DNA of 64,000 nt from Cellvibrio sp. 79 (GCA_003056245.1 MVDH01000004.1:62001-126000); one strand, 5' to 3'; positions 45,805 through 55,462 are shown, counted from the stretch's first letter. Notes: a model not told the origin generated them from the sequence alone. Translations and numbers: made by a program.

Positions 45805-45949
45805 GTTGTTTCCTTATTGTTAAATTGTTGATGTGGCGTTTGCAGGTTTGGTTATAGATGAAGATTACTCCGCTTGTGTTACTCGAACAAGTAACAATTC
45901 CAGAGTTTATTCCAGCCTGATTCAATACAATTAAAATTGGTAGCTTTAG

Positions 45950-46204
45950 ATGATTATTCCTTATAAGCAATTATCGAGCGATGCGTTGCAAGGATTGATT
46001 GAAGAATTCATCACCCGCGAGGGCACCGATTACGGTGAGGAAGAAATCCCGCTCAGTGTAAAAGTTGAACAAATAAAACAGCTCCTGAAACGACAGGAAA
46101 TTGTTGTGGTTTTTGATACAACCAGCGAATCAGTTAGTATTTTACCGCGTCGAGATGCAGCACTACTTGAACAAGATAACGATGCCGGACGTGGTGGTGA
46201 TTAA
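45950..46204 (+). CDS. YheU family protein
   Basis: 84 residues, MIIPYKQLSSDALQGLIEEF and EGTDYGEEE are the YheU signature. The function is unknown. It lies 17 bp upstream of rlmM, and the two are probably one operon. Confidence 0.9.
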   Translation: MIIPYKQLSSDALQGLIEEFITREGTDYGEEEIPLSVKVEQIKQLLKRQEIVVVFDTTSESVSILPRRDAALLEQDNDAGRGGD

Positions 46205-46221
46205 TTAACAAAGAGAAAATT

Positions 46222-47274
46222 GTGAATCATTTATTTTTACATTGTCGACCCGGTTTTGAAAAAGAGTGCGCCGCTGAAATTACTGATTTGGCTGGCGAAT
46301 TGGGTATTTATGGTTACAGTAAAACCAAAGATAGCAGCGCATATGTATTGTTTATTACTCATGAGCCCGATGGCGCCAGTCAGCTATTAAAAATTTTATA
46401 CTTTCGGAAATTTATTTTTACTCGTCAATGGTTTGCCTGTAACGGCTTAATAGATAATCTTCCTGTGGCTGATCGAGTGACACCTTTGCTTGCAGCTGTA
46501 AAAGAGTTGGGTGATGTACGTGAATTAATGATTGAAACTGTGGATACCAATGAAGGTAAGGAGCTTTCCGGGTTAAGTAAAAAAATCACGGCCCCTTTTG
46601 AAAAAGCCTTACGTGCTGCATCACTTTTTTTTCCAAAAAGTGGAATGCGATTACATCTTGTTTTCCTTACAGGCACTCAAGCATATTTGGGTGTTAGCCC
46701 GATTAATAATTCATCGCCCTGGCCAATGGGTATTACCCGTTTGCGTTTACCAAAGGAAGCGCCCAGTCGAGCGACGTTGAAATTGGAAGAAGCATGGCAT
46801 CACTTTATTGCAGCAGAAGATTGGGATTCTCGTCTGGCCTCCGGTATGCGGGCTGTTGATCTGGGTGCAGCACCTGGTGGATGGACATGGCAATTGGTAC
46901 AGCGCGGTATGTTTGTTGAAGCAGTTGATAACGGCCCTATGGATAAAAATCTGATGGAAACAGGGCAGGTACAACACATGCTGAGCGATGGTTTTTTATT
47001 TGAACCTAAAAAATCGGTAGATTGGTTGGTATGCGATATCGTGGATAAACCAGCTCGTGTAACCAGTATGATTATCAAATGGTTCACTAAAAAATACTGT
47101 CGCGAAGCGGTATTTAATTTGAAATTGCCGATGAAACAACGTTACGCTGAAGTTAAAAAATGCGAAGAACGAATCCGTAATGAATTGGAAAAGGCCGGAT
47201 TTCGAGTAGATATTCAATTCAAACAGCTCTATCACGATCGAGAGGAAGTAACGGGGCATTTGCGCGTTTTTTAA
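46222..47274 (+). CDS. rlmM: 23S rRNA C2498 2'-O-methyltransferase RlmM
   Basis: 350 residues from GTG (AAAGAGAAAATT upstream). N-terminal THUMP-like part, then the Rossmann methyltransferase with DLGAAPGGWTWQL and VDWLVCDIVDKP. The K-D-K-E tetrad lysines are consistent with KLPMKQRY. It methylates C2498 of 23S rRNA. Confidence 0.95.
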   Translation: MNHLFLHCRPGFEKECAAEITDLAGELGIYGYSKTKDSSAYVLFITHEPDGASQLLKILYFRKFIFTRQWFACNGLIDNLPVADRVTPLLAAVKELGDVRELMIETVDTNEGKELSGLSKKITAPFEKALRAASLFFPKSGMRLHLVFLTGTQAYLGVSPINNSSPWPMGITRLRLPKEAPSRATLKLEEAWHHFIAAEDWDSRLASGMRAVDLGAAPGGWTWQLVQRGMFVEAVDNGPMDKNLMETGQVQHMLSDGFLFEPKKSVDWLVCDIVDKPARVTSMIIKWFTKKYCREAVFNLKLPMKQRYAEVKKCEERIRNELEKAGFRVDIQFKQLYHDREEVTGHLRVF

Positions 47275-47287
47275 GAAACTATTTCTA

Positions 47288-47689
47288 TCAATGATAGGAT
47301 GTGCGGTCACTAGTGTCAGTGGCAGAATGTTGTAAAACCCATTCGGTTAATGTTACCCAGTCTTCAATAAGTGAGCGAAGTAGTGTCATATGGCTTGGAG
47401 GAAGATCGCTTTGCTTAAGTGCGTGTTCACCAATCTCTGTGAGAACAGCAATTATTTTGCCGATAGTGTGAGCTTTGAGTGAATCCAGAACTTCTTTGTT
47501 GAGTAGCATCTCACCTGTGTATGCAGATTGTAAATCTTCATAAGCAACGGTAGTGGTTGATTCAATTGTTTGTTTCACCGCATGGGCTAGTAAAGGATGG
47601 TTGTTGCGTAATAGGCGAAAGGTAAGCTCCAGTGCCTGGCGACTAAAAAAATCAGAGGGCATATAATCGGTTATTGGTTTCCGGGACAT
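47288..47689 (-). CDS. Uncharacterised 133-residue protein
   Basis: The start is the ATG giving MSRKPITDYM, with GAGGAA about 12 bp upstream. No signal peptide; mostly helical, with Leu/Ala/His-rich segments such as QALELTFRLLRNNHPLLAHAV and ending in HSATDTSDRTSYH. I do not recognise the family. It is convergent with rlmM and ends 14 bp past it. Codon use is like its neighbours. Confidence 0.6.
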   Translation of the reverse strand: MSRKPITDYMPSDFFSRQALELTFRLLRNNHPLLAHAVKQTIESTTTVAYEDLQSAYTGEMLLNKEVLDSLKAHTIGKIIAVLTEIGEHALKQSDLPPSHMTLLRSLIEDWVTLTEWVLQHSATDTSDRTSYH

Positions 47690-47801
47690 CAAAGAATGTT
47701 CCTCGGTAGTGAAATTTTCTCCTGACTTAATTTTTTTCCTGTGAGCTAATCATAGCAATCACTTGGCTATTTGCCGAAATTTTTATAGACGATTTAAAAC
47801 T

Positions 47802-48038
47802 ATGAATGAACAAATTGATAAAACTTTGGATACCTCAGGTTTGCTTTGCCCTGAGCCGGTAATGATGTTGCATAAAGCTGTCAAAGAAGTGGCGATTGGT
47901 GAGTTGATTGAAGTAATAGCAACTGATCCGTCAACGCAACGTGACATTCCCAAATTTTGTTTATTTCTCGGCCATGAGCTGATTGGGCAGAAAAAAACGG
48001 ATGCTCAATATTTTTATTACGTCAGAAAAAATAAATGA
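47802..48038 (+). CDS. tusA: TusA-type sulfurtransferase
   Basis: 78 residues from the ATG at 47802. The active cysteine is in LLCPEPVMM, the CPxP motif, and the rest has the TusA split. It relays sulfur in the thiolation of tRNA wobble uridines. The start at 47763 in the same frame has no site. Confidence 0.9.
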   Translation: MNEQIDKTLDTSGLLCPEPVMMLHKAVKEVAIGELIEVIATDPSTQRDIPKFCLFLGHELIGQKKTDAQYFYYVRKNK

Positions 48039-48051
48039 TTAAATTTCCCAC

Positions 48052-48085
48052 AAAAAAATAACGCCGCAAATGCGGCGTTATTTTT
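48052..48085. terminator. Bidirectional terminator between tusA and the 48101 gene
   Basis: AAAAAATAACGCCGC, loop AAAT, GCGGCGTTATTTTT. Perfect stem, A/T-rich on both sides. Confidence 0.9.
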
Positions 48086-48100
48086 GTTTGAAATCTTTTA

Positions 48101-48805
48101 TCAAGTTTGCATTCCATCAACAAGTAGTGAAATTGCTGCTAATGCTTCTGGATCTTCCGCTTTAATTTTGTTCGCAATCTGATGTTGAAAGAAGTAGCGA
48201 AATTGTTCGCTTGCTTGTGCTTCGTATAATGATTCATCACCTGGTAATACAGGTGTACTAACAACTTTCGCAGGATCACTGATCATGGCGTAAACACTAC
48301 CATCGTAGTGAAGACACCAGCTAACAACCTCTACCAGGGACAAGCGTTTGCTATCAGGTACTGCCAACACTGCATGAGTACCGATGGTGTCCGGTAATTC
48401 CTGGATTACGTCATCACCACTATCGCATTCTACTTCGTAGTATTCCGCTGCTGTCTCAAGTTCAATCACCTTATGCATCGGAGCTTCAAAAAACAGCTCA
48501 TCAATACCGGGATCATAATAACCTTCCCAATGGCCATTTAACGGGTCACATAAATCAGGGCAAGGAACTATATCATTCAGCCAGGGAACCAGGCCGACTA
48601 CATCGCCATTAGCGCGAAGTCCCCAGCAAAGGATTTTAAGGCTATAGAGTTTTTCAGAGCTGGTATCGTTGGAGTAGAGCATTTCAAGCCCGTCCAGTTC
48701 AGGAGCAAGGCGGATAAAACGCTCATCGTGCAGGGCTGAATAGCTTTTCCTGGTGAAGAGATCGACCACATTATCCATGTTGTGGCCAGTGTCTGAGATC
48801 TTCAT
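48101..48805 (-). CDS. Uncharacterised 234-residue protein
   Basis: From the ATG giving MKISDTGHNM with a strong GGGGGTGG site; an earlier ORF start at 48892 lacks one. No signal peptide or membrane segment. The chain is acidic and rich in Trp/Cys/Tyr pairs (LCWGLRANGDVVGLVPWL, SWCLHYDGSVYAM). These two parts look like an internal repeat of a WG/C-L-x-x-x-G-x-V motif. I do not recognise a function. It is divergent from pdxB. Confidence 0.65.
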   Translation of the reverse strand: MKISDTGHNMDNVVDLFTRKSYSALHDERFIRLAPELDGLEMLYSNDTSSEKLYSLKILCWGLRANGDVVGLVPWLNDIVPCPDLCDPLNGHWEGYYDPGIDELFFEAPMHKVIELETAAEYYEVECDSGDDVIQELPDTIGTHAVLAVPDSKRLSLVEVVSWCLHYDGSVYAMISDPAKVVSTPVLPGDESLYEAQASEQFRYFFQHQIANKIKAEDPEALAAISLLVDGMQT

Positions 48806-49026
48806 AATACCACCCCCTTTATTTGAGGTAGATCCCACGGGTCCTGAATAGTTCCGGCGGGCTCCAGTCGATGGTTTTAACGTCACCATCACTATATAAA
48901 GTATATGCTAATTACCCAAAGCACAACTGCTATGGTTGATTTTTTTATTCCCGGGATTTATTTGGCGCATACTTTTACAGCTAATAGAACATATAGAAGC
49001 CGTTTCTGGCGATAAGCGAGCGTTTT

Positions 49027-50166
49027 ATGAAGATTGTTGCGGATGAAAACATCCCGCTGGTAAATGAGTTTTTTAGTCGATTGGGGGAGGTTACCTGTTT
49101 TCCAGGCAGGAGCCTGACCGCAGCAGATGTACAAGATGCAGATGTGCTTATTGTCCGCTCGGTAACCAAAGTGAATGAGGCGCTGTTATCGGGCAGTAAG
49201 GTGAAGTTTGTGGGGACTTGTACTATCGGGGTCGATCATCTTGATCAGGCCTGGTTGGATGCGCACCGAACCCGCTGGTCCAGCGCCCCCGGTTGTAATG
49301 CCAATTCGGTTGTTGAATTTGTTTACGCTGCTTTGGCTCATTTAAATATCAACTGGTTGCCAGTGAAGTTCGGCATTATCGGTTGTGGCAATGTTGGCGG
49401 GCTTTTATACAAACGTTTAAAAGCGCAAGGAGTGGAGGTTCATTGTTATGATCCCAATTTGTCGCTTTCACAAAATCCCGACCTGGCCAGCCTTGAAGAT
49501 GTGTTGGCGTGCGATGTTATTAGTATGCATACACCACTGGTTGTTGATGGTCCGCATCCGAGCTTTCATTTATTAGGCCACAAAGAGCTTGCGCAATTAA
49601 AATCCGGAGCTGTATTAATTAATGCTGGTCGCGGTGCAGTAATTGATAATCAGGCTTTACTCGATGTATTAACTGCACGTACAGATTTGCGTGTCGTATT
49701 AGATGTGTGGGAACCTGAGCCGGATATTTCCCTGGAGTTGCTGGATAAGGTTTTGTTGGGCAGCCCGCATATCGCAGGTTACAGTTATGACGGCAAACTT
49801 AATGGCACAGAAATTGTTTATCAGGCACTGTGCAAGCATTTCGACGTTTTACCCAAAGCATCGATCGCAGCTTTGGTCCCGCCTCTGGCAAATAATCAAT
49901 TACGTGTTGATGATGAAAGCAAAACAGTTTTTGAAATTGCCCAATCGCTGATTAAACAGGTATATGACATTGTGGCAGACGATAGTCGCCTGCGTGAAAC
50001 TGCCCAAAAAGCACTAAACGGCGAAATTAAATTCGGTGAAGGTTTTGATAATTTGCGCAAACATTATCCCAAACGCCGTGAGTTCCACAATTACCGCGTG
50101 CATTTGGAATCGATAAGCGAGGCTGATAAACAATGGTTGCAAGTATTAGGTTTTCATTGTGTTTAG
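49027..50166 (+). CDS. pdxB: Erythronate-4-phosphate dehydrogenase
   Basis: 379 residues. The D-2-hydroxyacid dehydrogenase fold has NAD motif GCGNVGGLLYKRL and the catalytic region AGYSYDGKLNGTEI, with a C-terminal dimerisation part (DUF3410). It makes the 2-oxo acid step of the DXP-dependent vitamin B6 pathway. Overlaps the next gene by eight bases. Confidence 0.95.
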   Translation: MKIVADENIPLVNEFFSRLGEVTCFPGRSLTAADVQDADVLIVRSVTKVNEALLSGSKVKFVGTCTIGVDHLDQAWLDAHRTRWSSAPGCNANSVVEFVYAALAHLNINWLPVKFGIIGCGNVGGLLYKRLKAQGVEVHCYDPNLSLSQNPDLASLEDVLACDVISMHTPLVVDGPHPSFHLLGHKELAQLKSGAVLINAGRGAVIDNQALLDVLTARTDLRVVLDVWEPEPDISLELLDKVLLGSPHIAGYSYDGKLNGTEIVYQALCKHFDVLPKASIAALVPPLANNQLRVDDESKTVFEIAQSLIKQVYDIVADDSRLRETAQKALNGEIKFGEGFDNLRKHYPKRREFHNYRVHLESISEADKQWLQVLGFHCV

Positions 50167-51301
50167 ATTGGGTTTAATTATTAATCCTTATGCGGGTTTG
50201 GGTGGCAGTGTTGGTTTAAAAGGTTCTGATGGTGAAGCTATTCGCTCAGAAGCACTTGCTCGTGGAGCGGAAATGCGTGCGCCGCAACGCATGGCGCGCG
50301 CACTGCAATTTCTGCTGGCGTTTCGCGATCAAATTGAAATTTTTTGTTTCGCGGGTGATATGGGAGAGAGTGCTGCCCATGCGTTAGGATTTACTACATA
50401 TGTGATCGGTGTTGCACAATCTATACCGAGTGAAGCATCAGACACCTGCGCCGCTGCTACTGCGCTTCTGAATGAATCGGTCGATTTAATTTTATTTGCC
50501 GGTGGCGATGGCACTGCACGGTTGATTGCTGATGTAATTGGTATTCGCCAGCCGGTTCTGGGTGTTCCTTCCGGTGTGAAAATGCATTCGGGTGTCTACG
50601 CAATTTCGCCAGAAGCTGCCGGTGAAATTGTTAAGCAATTATTAACCGGTCAGTTGGTGAATATTGCTGAGCGTGATGTAAAAGATATTGATGAAGACGC
50701 ATTTCGTAACGGCCAGGTTCGTGCGCGTTTTTATGGGACATTGCTAGTGCCGGAAGATTCTCAATTTTTGCAACAAGTCAAAAATGCCGGCACTGAGCGC
50801 GATGAATTGGCACAGTTGGATGTTGCCCAGGAAATGATCCAGCAATTACAGCCAGATACTTTATATCTTGTTGGTCCCGGATCTACTACACATTTATTTC
50901 TTCAAGAATTGGGTTTGAATGGCAGTTTACTCGGTGTAGATATTTTGCTTAACAATGAATTGATCTCTGTCGATGTAACTGCATCCCAAATTATGGCGCA
51001 ACTTGGCCAATTTACCGGGCCGGTAAAAATGATTATTACCGCAATTGGCGGACAAGGTCATATTTTGGGGCGAGGAAACCAGCAATTTACGCCAGAAGTT
51101 TTAAAGCGTGTGGGCAAGGAAAATATCATTATTATTGCGGCGCGCGGAAAAATGCTTGCCCTCAATGGACGTCCGTTATTGGTAGATACTAATGATCCAC
51201 AGCTGGATAAAACCTTCTCCGGCTATGCGCGTGTTATCACCGGTTATAACGAGTCAATTATGTATCCTGTGGGATATTCTGCTGTAGATGATTCACAATG
51301 A
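50159..51301 (+). CDS. ATP-NAD kinase (AcoX-like) family protein
   Basis: 380 residues from GTG inside the end of pdxB. LIINPYAGLGGSVGLKGSDG and LILFAGGDGTARLIADV (the GGDGT loop of NAD and diacylglycerol kinases) mark the family; AcoX-like members have this longer form. It differs from the essential NadK, which is shorter. The tail overlaps the following methyltransferase gene (ATGA). Substrate unknown; nothing in the sequence ties it to pdxB except co-expression. Confidence 0.88.
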   Translation: MFRLGLIINPYAGLGGSVGLKGSDGEAIRSEALARGAEMRAPQRMARALQFLLAFRDQIEIFCFAGDMGESAAHALGFTTYVIGVAQSIPSEASDTCAAATALLNESVDLILFAGGDGTARLIADVIGIRQPVLGVPSGVKMHSGVYAISPEAAGEIVKQLLTGQLVNIAERDVKDIDEDAFRNGQVRARFYGTLLVPEDSQFLQQVKNAGTERDELAQLDVAQEMIQQLQPDTLYLVGPGSTTHLFLQELGLNGSLLGVDILLNNELISVDVTASQIMAQLGQFTGPVKMIITAIGGQGHILGRGNQQFTPEVLKRVGKENIIIIAARGKMLALNGRPLLVDTNDPQLDKTFSGYARVITGYNESIMYPVGYSAVDDSQ

Positions 51302-52218
51302 ATATAATTTTCGAGCGTCTTAAGCTTCTTTCTGAAAAAATTCGCACGCAAGAAATAATTGATAGCTATCGTGTCTTTCACGGGCGTGGACAAACTTTTC
51401 CGGGCTTGGGTTTTGTTACTATCGATTTTTTTCAACCTGTAATTTTAGTGACGTTGTTTGTAGAGCCACCCCAACAATGGCTCGATGATTTGCTTATCGA
51501 AGCCCGCGCTTTATTCGATGAGAGCCGGACGGTGTTTATTGTTCAGCGCCGTTACCTGGCGAGTGCACCCAGTGAAATATATTGGGGTGTATTGCCTGAT
51601 CAATGTGTTGCACGTCGCGGTAATTTACAATTTTCCCTGCATTTGGCCCAACAGCAAAATAGCGGTTTTTTTCTGGATATGGAGCCGGGCAGGGCATGGC
51701 TTGAACAGCATGCACAAGGGAAGCGGATTTTAAATTTATTTGCTTATTCCTGTGCCTTTTCGGTTGTGGCAGTAGCGGCGAACGCAGAGCTTGTGGTCAA
51801 TGTGGATATGAGTAGTGCGGCGCTTAATCTCGGTCGCAGTAATCACCAGCGTAATGGATTGGATAAAACCCGTAGCGAATTTCTGGCGGAAAATATCCTG
51901 AAATCCTGGGGGCGTATTAAAAAACGTGGTCCTTATGATTTGGTGATTATTGACCCTCCTTCCTATCAAAAAGGCAGCTTTATTGCGGAAAAAGATTATG
52001 CAAAAGTGGTTCGCCGTTTGCCGGAATTGATGCGTGGCGGAGGTGTAGTTCTTGCGTGTTTAAATGCGCCGGAGCTGGGTGAAAGTTTCCTGCAGCAGGT
52101 GTTTGCTGAAAATTGCCCTAATGCTGAATTTGTTGAACGACTGCAACCGCACGCCGATTTTCCTGATGTTGATCCACAACAACAATTAAAGCTACTGGTT
52201 TACCAGTTGGTTGTTTGA
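51298..52218 (+). CDS. Class I SAM-dependent methyltransferase (RlmI/RlmK-like)
   Basis: 306 residues. SAM-binding motif ILNLFAYSCAFSV, motif 4 DLVIIDPPSYQKGSF, and DKTRSEFLAENIL match RlmI/YccW-type rRNA cytosine methyltransferases, but the usual PUA domain is absent. So it may act on a different target. It overlaps the ATP-NAD kinase-like gene by four bases, giving the operon pdxB-AcoX-like-methyltransferase. Confidence 0.85.
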   Translation: MNIIFERLKLLSEKIRTQEIIDSYRVFHGRGQTFPGLGFVTIDFFQPVILVTLFVEPPQQWLDDLLIEARALFDESRTVFIVQRRYLASAPSEIYWGVLPDQCVARRGNLQFSLHLAQQQNSGFFLDMEPGRAWLEQHAQGKRILNLFAYSCAFSVVAVAANAELVVNVDMSSAALNLGRSNHQRNGLDKTRSEFLAENILKSWGRIKKRGPYDLVIIDPPSYQKGSFIAEKDYAKVVRRLPELMRGGGVVLACLNAPELGESFLQQVFAENCPNAEFVERLQPHADFPDVDPQQQLKLLVYQLVV

Positions 52219-52611
52219 TGCATTATTTTTTTATTTATCTTCGCATTTACCAATGCGGTTTCTTACAGGTGTCAGTTTTCGATTTTAGTTAACATGGCAC
52301 CTCTGCAGCGTAAAATATTACTCCGCAGATCGTCCATTTCCTTAATCATCTTTCCTTACTTGTAAACTTCGATTTGCTCACATTTCCTTCTCTTTATTTT
52401 ACGGTTTAAGATGTTTTTTGTGCGCAAGCGATCCACTTTAAATATTTTGTAGCGAAAAAATGGGAGTTTTAATATGGTAACTGGTTCGATTTTTTTCTGG
52501 CATAAATTCCCTCTTTAAGCGTTATTTTGGTAGGTTGAGACAAATTATAAACAGGTATATTTTGTTTCCGGTTGTAGATAGCTAAATATAAAAATCAACC
52601 AGGAAATTGTC
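52219..52611 (+). other. 393-bp gap before the CBM5/12-type gene
   Basis: A weak hairpin (CGCATT with AATGCG at about 52243-52258) may end the upstream operon. A 14-codon ORF at 52474-52518 has TGGGAG about 5 bp ahead and could be a leader peptide; I have no homology to support it. No other gene, tRNA or riboswitch is seen. Confidence 0.4.
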
Positions 52612-54159
52612 ATGAAGCTTCCAAATCGCTGTTCATTAAATTCTCTTTTTTTAAATTCCCTGTCTTGCATATTGCCCTTGTGCCTTATAAGTAACGCGGC
52701 CCTGGCTGTTGATTGCAACGGTTTGCCGACGTGGAACGCTGGCGATGTTTACACCGTCGGGAAACAGGTTCAGCTCAACACAATTAAATATGAGGCCAAG
52801 TGGTGGACGCAGGGCGATGATCCAGTTCTGTCTGGCCAATGGGATGTGTGGCGAAATATGGGTAAGTGTGATGCAACTACTATGTCGTCTTCCCGTTCCA
52901 ATGTTAGTTCTTCTTTACGCTCAAGTGCAGTGCTCTCTAGCAAATCCAGTCAGGCTTCTTCCATCAGATCAGTTGTTGCCTCCAGTAAATCGAGTGTTTC
53001 ATGCTCGCGCAGTTCGTCTTCGGCAATTGTTAATGGAGGGCGTGTTGCGGCAATTCCCGTGGGTATTGAAAATGTAAATGACTCGCCGATGAAAGCGACA
53101 AATTACCGCAGTTTATTGCGTTTTGTTCCACTCAATACGATTAATATCGACCGGTTTTATTTTGGTTTTAAATTGCGCGGTGCCAATTGTTATGATTCGG
53201 GTTTAGCCGGTTATGGTCGCGGTGATGGCGGTTTGCTGAGCGGCGCTCTTGTTGAGATAAATCAAACTACCGGTTTACCAGCAACACAAATTGCATCTGA
53301 AACTATTAATGCATGTACGCGTTACAACCAGGCTAAAACAGAATCTGGTGGCGCTAACCCGGTTTTGGTGTGGGCAAATGTTCGTGCAACATTGGAAGCG
53401 GGAAAGATGTATGGTTTTATCGTCAGTAATACTCACGCTAATCCACAAAATAATTTCTTTTCTTTTAATGCGCCACTGGCAGATACCAGTCTCGCTGGAC
53501 CACATACCCGCAACGAATTAAAAGCAACCGCAACCGGTGCAATTATGTCCCTTGATCCACGCGAGCACATCGCATGGTCAGAGGATAATGGAAATAGCTG
53601 GCGTTACGGTTCGTTGAACGGCCAATACCGCTCATACATGAATGATCGTGATACTGCGCATCCGGCAACGCGCATGCCGCAATATGGATTTCGTTTAACA
53701 AATGGATCCACTCTCGGCGCCCAACCGTATTATGCCTACAGCGCAGATTGTGTCGCTTGTACAGTAGCTTACACTAATGCACGTTATACAAGGACTTTTA
53801 CCGAGTTGGGAGGATTTACTACGTCAGGAACCAATGTGGGGACATTAATGATTACTAATACTTCAACGGGTTTACAATCGAGTTGTACACCTGCGCAGGG
53901 TTATGGTTATCGTGTATGTAAATTATCGAACCCGCTAACAGTTTACCAGGGACAGACTTACACAGTTAAATCGACCGGTGTTGTTGAAATAATGAAAATG
54001 GATCAATCCCAGCGTTTACAATTTCCGCAAGTTGGAACAGCAAATGGAGAACAGCGTGCTTATCAGCCTAACCCTGCTACAGGCACCAACGCGAAAGATG
54101 TTCCGAATTTATGGGCCGGGCCTTTATCTGTTTATTTTCCATTAGCAACGGAGAATTAA
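52612..54159 (+). CDS. Secreted protein with CBM5/12-type module and an unknown C-terminal region
   Basis: 515 residues. Signal peptide (cleavage near ALA, residue 32), then a CBM5/12-like module at 34-85 with the expected aromatic pattern (WNAGDVYTVGKQVQ, KWWTQGDDP and WDVWRNMGKC), then a Ser-rich linker (88-137) that ends at about CSRSSSSA. The remaining about 370 residues have many aromatic and cysteine residues (CYDSGLAGYGRGDGG, ADCVACTVAYTNARY). They match no family I know and contain no visible glycosidase or LPMO motif. By its module the protein should bind chitin or cellulose-like polymers. The ATG follows CAGGAAATTGTC. A bidirectional terminator follows. Confidence 0.8.
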   Translation: MKLPNRCSLNSLFLNSLSCILPLCLISNAALAVDCNGLPTWNAGDVYTVGKQVQLNTIKYEAKWWTQGDDPVLSGQWDVWRNMGKCDATTMSSSRSNVSSSLRSSAVLSSKSSQASSIRSVVASSKSSVSCSRSSSSAIVNGGRVAAIPVGIENVNDSPMKATNYRSLLRFVPLNTINIDRFYFGFKLRGANCYDSGLAGYGRGDGGLLSGALVEINQTTGLPATQIASETINACTRYNQAKTESGGANPVLVWANVRATLEAGKMYGFIVSNTHANPQNNFFSFNAPLADTSLAGPHTRNELKATATGAIMSLDPREHIAWSEDNGNSWRYGSLNGQYRSYMNDRDTAHPATRMPQYGFRLTNGSTLGAQPYYAYSADCVACTVAYTNARYTRTFTELGGFTTSGTNVGTLMITNTSTGLQSSCTPAQGYGYRVCKLSNPLTVYQGQTYTVKSTGVVEIMKMDQSQRLQFPQVGTANGEQRAYQPNPATGTNAKDVPNLWAGPLSVYFPLATEN

Positions 54160-54181
54160 ATTTGGATTTTATTGTGATAAT

Positions 54182-54208
54182 AAAAAACCAGCACAAAGCT
54201 GGTTTTTT
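54182..54208. terminator. Bidirectional terminator between the CBM5/12 gene and alaA
   Basis: AAAAAACCAGC, loop ACAAA, GCTGGTTTTTT. Confidence 0.9.
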
Positions 54209-54247
54209 ATTTTCTGATGTTAGCGAAAAAAATATTGCAAATAATGT

Positions 54248-55462
54248 TTATTGTGAATAGCGCGATAGGAAATTGCCGAAGCGCTGGATTGCTTTGGTCA
54301 GGTCATCCTCGCGCGGTAAAAACACAATACGGAAGTGGTCGCGGTTCGGCCAGTTAAATGCAGTGCCTTGTACCAGCAATACTTTTTCCTGTAGTAGAAA
54401 ATCCAGGATCATTTGCTGATCATCTTTAATTTTGTACATGTTCAAGTCCAGCTTGGGAAACAAATACAAAGCGCCTTTGGGTTTTACGCAAGAAAGGCCG
54501 GGAATTTCTGCGATGGCTTTCAATGCGGTATCGCGCTGGTCGCGCAAACGGCCCCCGGGAATAATTAATTCGTTAATGCTTTGATATCCGCCGAGTGCTG
54601 TTTGCACCGCATACATGGCAGGTACGTTTGCGCACAAACGCATGGAGGAAAGCATTTCCAAACCTTCGATGTAACTACGTGCGCGATGCTTGGCTCCGCT
54701 GATTACCATCCAGCCGGAACGGAAACCTGCAAGGCGATAGGCTTTGGAGAGGCCATTAAAGCTTACGCAGAGAACATCCTGTGCAAGGCGACCCATGGGA
54801 ATAAATTCCGCATCGTCATACAGGATCTTGCCGTAAATTTCGTCGGAAAAAATAATTAAATTGTGACGACGCGCGAGTTCAACAATCGCTTCCAGTAACT
54901 CTTTGCTGTATACCGCACCAGTAGGATTATTGGGGTTAATCACCACAATGCCACGAGTCTTATCGGAAATTTTGCTTTCGATGTCCACAAGGTCCGGGAA
55001 CCAGTCGGCTTGCTCATCACAAAGGTAGTGGCGAGCTTTACCACCGGCGAGATTCACCGCTGCGGTCCACAGTGGATAGTCTGGTGCTGGCACCAGTATT
55101 TCATCGCCATTATTCAGTAACGCTTGCATGGCCATAACGATTAATTCGCTGGCGCCGTTGCCGAGGATAATATCTTCAATCTCAACACCGGGAATTTCCA
55201 GGCGTTGGCATTCATGCATGATCGCTTTGCGCGCGGCAAACAGGCCTTTGGACGCGGTATAACCCTCGGCGTTGGCGAGGTTATGGATGACGTCCTGGAT
55301 GATCTCATCCGGCGCCGAAAAACCAAACGGGGCGGGGTTGCCAATGTTCAGTTTCAGAATACGGTTGCCTTCTTCTTCAAGGCGGTTAGCGTGCTCCAGT
55401 ACCGGGCCGCGAATGTCATAACAAACTCCATTGAGTTTGTCGGATTTCTTAATTGGGTTCAT
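54248..55462 (-). CDS. alaA: Alanine transaminase AlaA-type aminotransferase
   Basis: 404 residues (405 in E. coli). Fold type I PLP enzyme; the PLP lysine is in SFNGLSKAYRLAGFRSGW, and the aspartate/tyrosine pair sits in FSDEIYGKILYDD. It carries out alanine-pyruvate or glutamate transamination. It is divergent from msrB and monocistronic. Confidence 0.92.
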   Translation of the reverse strand: MNPIKKSDKLNGVCYDIRGPVLEHANRLEEEGNRILKLNIGNPAPFGFSAPDEIIQDVIHNLANAEGYTASKGLFAARKAIMHECQRLEIPGVEIEDIILGNGASELIVMAMQALLNNGDEILVPAPDYPLWTAAVNLAGGKARHYLCDEQADWFPDLVDIESKISDKTRGIVVINPNNPTGAVYSKELLEAIVELARRHNLIIFSDEIYGKILYDDAEFIPMGRLAQDVLCVSFNGLSKAYRLAGFRSGWMVISGAKHRARSYIEGLEMLSSMRLCANVPAMYAVQTALGGYQSINELIIPGGRLRDQRDTALKAIAEIPGLSCVKPKGALYLFPKLDLNMYKIKDDQQMILDFLLQEKVLLVQGTAFNWPNRDHFRIVFLPREDDLTKAIQRFGNFLSRYSQ

